A DNA stretch of 64,000 bases, taken from the NCBI RefSeq assembly GCF_032854445.1, contig NC_088304.1:33536810-33600809 (forward strand). The letters run 5' to 3'. Positions 55,991-64,000 of the stretch are shown here, piece after piece (the stretch's first letter is position 1; every line of letters begins with the position of its first letter). The notes beneath the pieces are model-generated. The model was not told the origin of the DNA and made no database searches. It saw only the letters and a program-made list of their open reading frames with translations. A program made the position numbers and the translations under genes. The stretch is from Liolophura sinensis (taxonomy: Eukaryota; Mollusca; Polyplacophora; Chitonida; Chitonidae).

Positions 55991-56970
55991 TGGACAACGG
56001 TGAATTTTGGCGTCTTCGATTTAAAAACCTATTTATACAATGTCTGGTTACATAAATTCTAACACTTTAGAACATATTCCCTTGTAAATCCAATGGAGAA
56101 TAGTCACACAGGCAGCATACACGTATTGACCAAGCCAATTTGCAGACGTCGTGTTGCTTCGTACAAATGACAACCGAGCAATTTACACAGTTGATCTAAG
56201 GATCTTGCCAGGCTGCAAAAATAAACCTTTGGTTTCCCTGTTGGCGACGTACGAGACCAAGGTGCCAGGGGCGTGTATAGTCTAGGCAATGCTGATGCGT
56301 GTAATTGGGGTCATGGAAGCTCGATGGTAGATAAACAGTGAAAGAGATTCCATCAGCTGATTACAGGTTGCATTGAGCACGACAATGGCGGAAGAAATCC
56401 TCACTCGGTCAGAGTTAGTCGCCATGATAGGGATCTGATTGGACACTATTCAACTCTTGGCTGTACTCTTTTCATGGCGGCTATGGTGCTGGCGACATTC
56501 AGTCCGGGGGCAAACACGGAACCTCAGGAAACTGCCGGACTGTTTGTGGGAAATGTAACAAAGTAACCGGCAGTTAAGGAGCCTTAGCCAGAAAAGGTAA
56601 AAAAAGAAAGGGATTGGTGGCGATCTTGCTCTCTCAGACCGGCTGTGGAATGGAAATCGGATTGGGATTAATCGTTTTCCAAACTTATTGGAAAACTGTT
56701 CAAGTTGATCTTTTGTAACCCTTAAACGTCCATTACGGTGTGGCCTGCGACCGGTTTGCCCATGCTAAATACTGGGCTGTATGTTTACGGGTAGTGCTGC
56801 TCTACTGAGGCCGACAACTTCCTGGAGTTACTCGCAAACCATTACAAGCGTATTAACACAGTGACAGTTAGATATAATGTGGACTTCGATTGTCCGCTTC
56901 CATTACGCATTTATAAACCTGTTAGGTTACAGCATACATGACGCCCATGTGATTTGACTATATCGGTATT
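55991..56970. other. No gene seen
   Basis: No credible frame. CAATGGCGG and TCATGGCGGC words are present, with no further context. Confidence 0.5.
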
Positions 56971-57039
56971 AAACGCCCTACTCGACCAGAATCTTTCTCT
57001 TGTATACCAGCGGTCAAGTTTATGGAGGGAGGAAAACGG
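56970..57039 (-). repeat. SINE-A fragment into which the minisatellite is set
   Basis: TAAACGCCCTACTCGACCAG, AATCTTTCTCTTGTATACCA, GCGGTCAAGTTTATGGAGGG and AGGAAAACGG follow the minus-strand SINE-A order (TTACGCCGTACTCAAGAATA, TTTCACTTATACGACGGCGG, CCAGCATTATGGTGGGAGGA, AACCGG). The match ends exactly where the tandem array begins. Confidence 0.6.
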
Positions 57040-57690
57040 TGTCCCCAGAATACACCACCAGTCAGCTGGTGTCCCCAGAATACACCACCAGTCAGCTGGT
57101 GTCCCCAGAATACACCACCAGTCGCTGGTGTCCCCAGAATACACAACCAGTCAGCTGGTGTCCCCAGAATACACCACCAGTCAGCTGGTGCCCCCAGAAT
57201 ACACCACCAGTCGCTCGTGTCCCTGGAATACACAACCAGTCAGCTGGTGTCCCCAGAATACACAGCCAGTCAGCTGGTGTCCCGAGAATACACCACCAGT
57301 CGCTGGTGTCCCTGGAATACACCACCAGTCGGAGGTGTCCCCAGAATACACCACCAGTCAGCTGGTGTCCCCAGAATACACCACCAGTTAGCTGGTGTCC
57401 CCAGAATACACCACCAGTCAGCTGGTGTCCCCAGAATACACCACCAGTCAGCTGGTGTCCCCAGAATACACCACCAGTCAGCTGGAGTCCCCAGAATACA
57501 CCACCAGTCGCTGGTGTCCCCAGAATACACCACCGGTCAGTTGGTGTCCCCAGAATACACCACCAGTCAGCTGGTGTCTCCAGAATACACAACCAGTCGC
57601 TGGTGTCCCCAGAATACACCACCAGTCGCTGGTGTCCCCAGAATACACCACCAGTCGCTGGTGTCCCAGAATACACCACCGGTCAGCTAC
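57040..57690. repeat. 29/30-bp minisatellite, about 22 units, hairpin-forming
   Basis: The unit is TGTCCCCAGAATACACCACC plus AGTCAGCTGG (30 bases), or the 29-base form lacking one A (AGTCGCTGG). I count about 22 units, some 8 or 9 of the short type. Most contain the perfect inverted repeat CACCAG-loop-CTGGTG. No register contains a stop on either strand, so five overlapping frames of up to 245 codons appear; because 29-base units shift the frame, none encodes a steady peptide repeat. I do not annotate a protein. Confidence 0.95.
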
Positions 57691-58018
57691 ATCTACTGGC
57701 AAAACCCCTGACTACACCACAGAAGAAGGCTGCGTAAATTATTTCTCTTAAATCATTTTTTAATATAAATAAACTTAGTCAAGACGAAGTTAGGCGAAGT
57801 CTGAATTGCGAAGTTTCGTGAAAGTGGCCCTAGTGGCGTAAAAGCCCGGGCTTTAATCATTTGAGCCAGCGATCGCTCGACAACCATATAGTACAAAGGC
57901 CAGCACCAGACGGCTGAACGTGAGATTTTGTAAAAAGAGGGTGTGGTACAACTTGGATGAAATAACCGACAGACTTAAGTAGAGATGGTACACTGCCTCA
58001 AAGCATATGACCACATTA
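57691..58018. other. No gene seen
   Basis: Short unique stretch between the minisatellite and the next SINE. Confidence 0.5.
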
Positions 58019-58021
58019 TTT

Positions 58022-58240
58022 AGACAGAAGCCCGTCGGTGGCCTAATGCATGGTTAGAACACCCGCCTTGAAGTCAGAACACCCCGGGATCAAACCCGGG
58101 TCATGTCATACCAAAGACTTCAAAAATGATACTTCTATCTGCCTGGCTTGGCTCTCAGCACTGAGGAGGTAGAACAAGGAAGCGGGACTGGTTGGTCCGG
58201 TGTCGGTATAATGTGACTGGGTGGGGTGTCAGGTCTGGTG
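58022..58240 (+). repeat. SINE-B copy, joined to SINE-C body
   Basis: Head CGGTGGCCTAATGCATGGTT with a B-box-like GGATCAAACCC (58089), then GTCATACCAAAGACTTCAAA and the body GGTGTCGGTATAATGTGACT with GGGTGGGGTGTCAGGTCTGG. At about 58240 it switches to SINE-C-like sequence. Confidence 0.8.
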
Positions 58241-58385
58241 GGAACACGTGGGAAAGTTCGGGAGTAACGTGCCTCAGGTTGGCACTGCGGTTTCCTCGAC
58301 ACATAAATCTAATCACCATCGTTTAAATGACAAATTCTTAAATATACAAATAAACAACCATGAAATAACTAACCGTGTCCGATAT
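58240..58385 (+). repeat. SINE-C body and tail, chimeric with SINE-B
   Basis: GAACACGTGGGAAAGTTCGG, GAGTAACGTGCCTCAGGTTG, GGTTTCCTCGACACATAAAT and GACAAATTCTTAAATATACA correspond to the SINE-C order seen inverted at 61425-61590. A SINE-B head and body run into a SINE-C tail without a gap. Confidence 0.5.
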
Positions 58386-58389
58386 GTTA

Positions 58390-59905
58390 TTGCGATTGTA
58401 GTACCCAATCATCCTGACACTAGCGCTTTTCTTGTTAAATATTTAAAATCAGCGCGGAAACGAAAACAACTTAACTTGAATAAGTTTCTGCTCATTCGGA
58501 ATATACGAAAGAAATTCCTTGAAATAGTCTCCCTGATATTGCAAGAAATAGTATTACAGTTATGTAAGCAAGAAGTGAGGCTTATTCCGTATGAAATTTG
58601 CGACTTTGATTTGTAGAATCCGTGGGCAGCAGATTAAGTTTACTGCATGACAGAATCTCTCACCAGTACGAAAAGGCATAAAGTATGCCAAAAACAGTGA
58701 CAGCAAAGTAAACAAAAACATCCTCCAAAAGCTTCACGGGCGTTTTCCAAATAATCCATCAAGCTCGCTGAACGTTATCAAGGCACGCCGAAATAAATGG
58801 CTTCGTAATTCAGTCATGTCGGAGATGTCGGACTTTGCCAGATCTCCAGTTTGCTGTCAGATTTGCAGAAAGTTGGGCGGTTAGATACGGCAGTCCACAC
58901 TTCCGTTATCATCAAAATATCTATAGAAATGATATTAAGGAGACCGTTATCCTTTTGTCCGATACAGAAATGGAACGTTATTCCCGCTGGCATATTCCCA
59001 TTAATTTTTACAGGATCGAGTGAACATAACGTCGTACGGCTTTAGATGTCCAGATACTGTCAATGCCTAATATAATTATTTCGTAACGTCGGTCAAAACT
59101 GCCAACATTCCACAAATTGGATTCCTAATGGTAAAACAAATACTCCATTACAGCACAGATTTCGTTGCCTATGTCTGACCTATGGTCTGCCACTTACTGA
59201 CCTCGCCTATTATTCTGACAAACCGCTAAGACTTGTTCAGAATGAATCCGATTCAAACCTTCTATAAAAGTTGACCAAACCGCTTGATTATTGTTTCTTG
59301 CTTGCGTAGTCTTTATTGCTCGGCCTCTCATCTGGGGTAAGGATAACCACGTCATTTCTGTACATTCCTTAGTCGAAGTTTATGTCAGATGAGAAGAGCA
59401 TTAACTTTTGCCTGGCGTTTTATGGAATCTGTCATACTCGGATAAAATTAGCCTTCTCGACTGTACAGTTTGAAGCTTCCGGGATAAACTTGACCTGTGA
59501 AACATGGTATATATTCAGTTATTTTATGGAAGTGTTTCATTATAAAACACAGGTAGTTCTATTCCGAACACTTCGTGTATTTTTCACTCAATATTTTAGC
59601 TCCTATATCAGAAGCAAAAAATGCTGAAATAATGAATGCAAAATGGTGTAAAACCACTACTTTTGTTACGCCTAAATGACTAGCGGAACAACTGGATTGT
59701 GTATTTTATTTTATTTATTTTGGTAATCATTATTTTTTTTTATTGTTGGTGTTGTTGAACTTTGCAAAGATACAGGTTAATTGCAAGACTGTTCATAATT
59801 TTGGACTAACTGTCCAAATTAATTATCCTCATTGACCAAGACACGTTGTCCCATAGCAAAATATTTTGTAGCAATGGGAACTTTTTTCTCATCTTTACAA
59901 TCGGT
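58390..59905. other. No gene seen
   Basis: The 58221-58616 frame (131 codons) starts inside the SINE and is not convincing. The remaining frames are short. Confidence 0.5.
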
Positions 59906-59907
59906 CT

Positions 59908-60611
59908 AATAATAGCCTCGTACTAATAAATGTCTCTTGTTCTATACTAGAAATAATAGCCTCGTACTAATAAATGTCTCTTGTTCTATACTAGAAATAA
60001 TAGTCTCGTACTAATAAATGTCTCTTGTTCTATACTAGAAATAATAGCCTCGTACTAATAAATGTCTCTTGTTCTTTACTAGAAATAATAGCCTCGTACT
60101 AATAAATGTCTCTTGTTCTATACTAGAAATAATAGCCTCGTACTAATAAATGTCTCTTGTTCTATACTAGAAATAATAGCCTCGTACTAATAAATGACTC
60201 TTGTTCTATACTAGTAATATTAGTCTCGTACTAATGAATGTCTCTTGTTCTATACTAGAAATAATAGCCTCGTACTAATAAATGTCTCTTGTTCTATACT
60301 AGAAATAATAGCCTCGAACTAATAAATGTTTCTTGTTCTATACTAGAAATAATAGCCTCGAACTAATAAATGTTTCTTGTTCTATACTAGAAATAATAGC
60401 CTCGTACTAATAAATGTTTCTTTTTCTATACTAGAAATAATAGCCTCGTACTAATAAATGTTTCTTTTTCTATACTAGAAATAATGGCCTCGGACTAATA
60501 AATGTTTCTTTTTCTATACCAGAAATAATAGCCTCTGACTAATAAATGTTTCTTGTTCTATACTAGAAATAATAGCCTCGTACTAATAAGTGTTTCTTTT
60601 TCTATACTAGA
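59908..60611. repeat. 44-bp minisatellite, about 16 units
   Basis: The unit is AAATAATAGCCTCGTACTAA plus TAAATGTCTCTTGTTCTATA and CTAG, strictly 44 bases apart in the first copies (CCTCGTAC at 59916 and 59960). Left units have TGTCTCTTGTTC, right units TGTTTCTTTTTC, with intermediates between, so the array shows a one-way gradient of variants. Each unit contains AATAAA. Confidence 0.95.
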
Positions 60612-61420
60612 ATTTTTTGCACATTATATTTGCCCATACACTATATAGTTTGCTAATAATTTCAGTCGGAGTCTTGTCTGACCATGCCTTGGCAGTTAAG
60701 AGCCTGATATAACCTACAGACCAAGATCATTTGAAATTCCGCCAAAGCTCTGGTCTTGTGACAGCCATAACTCAAGATAAGTTTATTACGATAAATATCA
60801 TATAACGCTTCACGTCTTTCAGAGGGGAAAAAAGCTGTGGGATAAAAAGCATCCCCGACATTTATACCAGTAATGTCAGTGCGTATCAGAATGCCCGGAA
60901 GCTGTTAGACTTATCTTCAGTGTCCAGAACACAAGGGATAAAGCAGATAATGTCAGCTAAATGTCACTTTTCAGGTGTCAAACCTGTCTTTTTTATCACC
61001 CAACAGCAGCAGAGACCTGAAGAAACACAAGCCTTCGGGGTTTGGGGCTTATATGCAGCCGGAGAAATAGCATCCGCTGACGCAAACTGGAAACACATAT
61101 AAAGCATATACATTGTCTTGAGATAACCATCTGACCAAATGGTTATGGGAAGTATACGCAGGATTAGAAATACCAGGATGAGTTTCAAGGTAACTTGTGT
61201 CTTGTAGCACAACTTAATCTTGTATTTGTTATCTTTCCCAACAGGAATGAGTCACAAATTTCTATCTTAAACATGCAAACGAGTTTGACAATTATACATT
61301 CTAATACTACTCAGTTAGCCACCTTCAGATGCTCACTCATATAACTGACCTACAGCCTCGTAAATCAAAGTTCGATTCCAGGTTGATTCGTATCAAGAAT
61401 ATTGTTGGGGGGTTTCACTC
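60612..61420. other. No gene seen
   Basis: Chance frames only. An AGTTCGATTCC B-box-like word near 61369 has no matching A box at tRNA spacing that I can confirm. Confidence 0.45.
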
Positions 61421-61424
61421 GTGA

Positions 61425-61592
61425 TTTATTTATTCCTTTATTTCATTATCTGATTCTTGTTTTCAGCCATACCAAGAATATTTCTTTTACATATGATAGC
61501 GATTAGTTTTGTAAGTGGATGAAACCAGAGTGCCGAAGGTAAACCACCGACCTTTGGCAAGTTTCTAACGAACTTACAAACATGTGACGTAC
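61425..61592 (-). repeat. SINE-C, minus strand
   Basis: TTTATTCCTTTATTTCATTA tail, ATACCAAGAATATTTCTTTT, AAGTGGATGAAACCAGAGTG, AACCACCGACCTTTGGCAAG, GAACTTACAAACATGTGACG and TACAG. The clearest SINE-C copy here. Confidence 0.7.
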
Positions 61593-61636
61593 AGTTATGG
61601 ACGCCCTATTTATGGGAAGACAAGTTCCATTTCATT

Positions 61637-61905
61637 TATTTATTTATGTATTTATGTATTTATTTATTTATTTTATTGGATACACAAGAATATTTTACAG
61701 GAACAACGGCGGTCAGTATTATGGTTGGTGGAAACCGGGCCGAGTCCGGGTGAAACCCACGACCATCCGCAGGTTGCTGAAAGACCTTCCCACTTGAAAC
61801 CGGAGAGGAAGCTAACATGAGCTGGACTTGAACTCACAGCCATCGCACCGGTGAGAGGCTCCTGTGTCATGCACGGCGTTGTCATGCTAACCCCCTCGGC
61901 CACAG
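61637..61905 (-). repeat. SINE-A, full length, minus strand
   Basis: From tail to head: TTTATTTATGTATTTATGTA, ACAAGAATATTTTACAGGAA, CAACGGCGGTCAGTATTATG, GAAACCGGGCCGAGTCCGGG, ACGACCATCCGCAGGTTGCT, GCTGGACTTGAACTCACAGC (inverted B box) and GCTAACCCCCTCGGCCACAG (inverted A box). Along with 20777-21045 it is one of two complete copies. Confidence 0.9.
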
Positions 61906-62735
61906 TTCAATCTTAAATCACAGATCGTGAGTTGTGGTCGCCAGGACACAAACGCCATTGTAAAGTACGAGAAGAATCCGATTTCTCTATTCCCTGCCGG
62001 GGGTGATCTGGAAATGGACCCAAGAACAATGCCATTGTTATAATCCCGCTGTTTTACATTTCAGTTTTCAGTAGTCAGACGCTAAGGATATCGTTTGATG
62101 GCTGTTAGAGTGTTGGTCTTGTTGACTCAGTAAGGGGACAGATATAACTGTAGACACACGGTATTGTCCTGGAGGGAGATATCACTGGGACTAAGATCGC
62201 CTTTCGTGCTCGTGAATAGATACAACCTTAGTCGATACCCCAGAGCTGGAAACGGGTGGCGTCTTTCACGCCTAGGCCGGAAGTACATGCATATACCGAT
62301 CGGGAGGGCCTGTAGCCCCTGGGGTGGAGATGGCCTTAGTTGTGTAGTTATTTGTCCCTAGAGATTCAGAGGTAAGTCTGAAGTGTGACACGCCATGGTT
62401 GGAAATGTGCAGGTTATCACAACTGCAGGTCAAATCGACCTCGGAAACGAACCCGTTTTTTTTTTCTCGTTAAAAAAAAGACAAGAACGGAAACGTCGGT
62501 ATTATACTTTCGTTTATGTCAGAGAAAGTGTTGGTTTATGATGATCTCACAGCGAATCACGACCTGCTGTGTTTAATAACCTAGCTGTAGGAAGACATCT
62601 ATTATTTTATGTTGGGTGTCCATTTGACTGGACTGTTAATACAGTCTACTCTAAACATTTACACGCATACAGGCTTACTCCAAGTATCCGGCCTCCAGGT
62701 TTCTAAGTGAAGACAACCAGACAGAACACAGTTTG
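61906..62735. other. No gene seen
   Basis: No credible frame or repeat match. Confidence 0.5.
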
Positions 62736-62814
62736 ACAAGCCACTTTCACACTGTTACATGTAGGACAACCACACCTGCAAACCATCACATTTTGTTTTT
62801 CGAATTCCCATATA

Positions 62815-62900
62815 TCGTTTCATTGCGCATTAATTGCAACTGTTCATGTATCCAACGTAGCGATCAACACAATGAATATATGGCCACTATCCATATACAA
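62815..62900 (-). repeat. PLR 5' part, orientation B
   Basis: TGCGCATTAATTGCAACTGT and TCATGTATCCAACGTAGCGA then ACACAATGAATATATGG match 20475-20545 (TGCGCGTTGATTGCAACTGT, TCATATATGCAAAGTGACCA, CAATACGATGAATATTC). Confidence 0.65.
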
Positions 62901-62904
62901 CAAC

Positions 62905-64000
62905 AGCAACGATCTAATGTTTACCAATGACCAAAACAATTTCTGCTGTTTATACGTTACATTATGTTGTAGGTATAGACAATTCTTAGTTACTTCTAGA
63001 TTTGAACACCGTCATAGCCATTGTATTATTTTGCCCCCTCTACCGTGTTCATTACTATTTACGTAGGCTTTACTGTCTATGAATATGCTAGAAGGTCATC
63101 CCGGAAGGCGGAGAGTCACGTGCGTAATCCGGTCCACAGCACACTCATCTAATACTTTAAGTATGGCCTTATGATAACATAATCTCCTAGGTATCTAATT
63201 TAACTCCTTTCATCGGAGAAATCGGATTGCATATTCAGTGAAGCGTGGTGAGTATCCAGTAAACTCATGGCTGTCTTGAAATTACCAACTGCACAATACA
63301 TCCGCCGAATAATAGCGATTTAATTAACACTCTGCCTAATGGCGGATGAATACACCATGCGGAAAAGTCAGCTGAAATACCACCTCGTGCTTAACACGAA
63401 ACTAAGCTTCGTCTTACCTGATTGCCATGGCAACAGACTTATTAATTAACTTGATAACGAGCAAATCTCAAGAGACAATTAAGAAAGCGAGAGAGAGAAA
63501 TAGAAAAATAACAATCTTGTAATGAAGGTATTGACAGAATTTGTCTTCACACGTTTTAAAGTTAATACCATCCCACGGTGCGCCACATACTAGATTTATC
63601 CCCACGTATATGAAGCTGATAGGAAAGCGTCGTAATTTTACTGTCGCTTGGGATAACCCGGTACGCCTTAGGCCTCTTCTATTTGGAGGCGTCCGCGGAT
63701 CACTCCGCCGCGGAAGTACACAGCGCTACGGCATGGTCATCTAACAATATGGCTGATTAACCCCATGACTGCACTCAGCGCCCACTTTACACTAATCGGT
63801 CAACGGCCTGGTATTAAGAGCTGCAGCCCTCCATGGTTTCGACGCAAGATGCCATCGAGATTCTCTATCGCTAATGTGCTTGTTAACTCGATTTTTTTTT
63901 AATGCCTTTAACTGGAACTTCTTTGAAGACAACAATGTCCTCGTTACCGACATACATAAGTCAACTAATTGCACGGGTATACCCTTCCGCTCCCACAAAG
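62905..64000. other. No gene seen
   Basis: The 63541-63744 plus frame is somewhat basic and GC-rich but has no domain. The end of the window is unique sequence. Confidence 0.5.

Noticed and set aside
57000-57737. Large proteins predicted across the 29/30-bp array
   Set aside because: Stop-free tandem repeat opens both strands and several frames; unit-length changes break any constant peptide repeat.
59908-60611. CRISPR array
   Set aside because: Regular 44-base units have no unique spacers; simple tandem minisatellite in eukaryotic DNA.
61584-61903. Overlapping 66-78-codon frames
   Set aside because: They lie inside a full-length SINE-A copy.

Overview
This is eukaryotic, repeat-rich, AT-rich DNA with no operons, ribosome-binding sites or long open reading frames. 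The strongest clue to the source is the repeat content: several tRNA-headed SINE families with AAAT/AAATA or TGAG tails, and a decayed Penelope-like retroelement of the N-terminal-endonuclease (Naiad) type. Such repeats are familiar from molluscs and other marine invertebrates, so I read the window as intergenic or intronic DNA of a mollusc or a related lophotrochozoan. That assignment is inference. No complete host gene is visible, and no functional tRNA, rRNA, CRISPR array or prokaryotic element was found.

Layout. 1-8 kb: an unassigned 131-codon ORF, nested short duplications, SINE fragments, homopolymer C tracts and the first copies of a dispersed repeat I call PLR. 8-17 kb: mostly unremarkable DNA, with one stack of PLR, SINE-B and SINE-A (11.3-11.9 kb), one weak exon candidate (12.9 kb) and a decayed coding-like block (13.5-13.9 kb). 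17-21 kb: two SINE-A copies, then the Naiad-like element (18.08-20.55 kb) with a truncated endonuclease end, the N-terminal half of the reverse transcriptase and its C-terminal end, but no catalytic core, flanked by PLR sequence in inverted orientation; then a full-length SINE-A. 21-26 kb: a MITE, more SINE-A and PLR copies, and a small candidate terminal exon followed by AATAAA (25.5-25.7 kb). 26-41 kb: mostly featureless DNA with scattered SINEs. 41-45 kb: two large tandem-repeat fields (70-bp units; degenerate 34-bp units in a dimeric pattern). 46 kb: a second candidate terminal exon. 48.8-51.35 kb: a 2.5-kb DNA transposon with 32-bp terminal inverted repeats, inserted in a SINE-A copy. 51-64 kb: more SINEs, a hairpin-bearing 29/30-bp minisatellite inside a SINE remnant (57.0-57.7 kb) and a 44-bp minisatellite (59.9-60.6 kb).

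I define four working repeat names. SINE-A: tRNA-like head, a GC-rich body containing CCACCATAATGCTGGCCG, the motif GTGAAATATTCTTGAGTA and an AAATA tail. SINE-B: tRNA-like head, body with GGTATAATGTGACTGGGTGG, TGAG tail. SINE-C: relative of SINE-A with a GGGAAAGTTCG-type body. PLR: dispersed repeat that also flanks the Naiad-like element. The window reads as successive mobile-element insertions plus local tandem amplification. I see no evidence of a new multi-gene system; the most interesting items are structural (nested insertions, inverted retroelement ends, hairpin-preserving minisatellite) and the candidate exons that transcript data could test.
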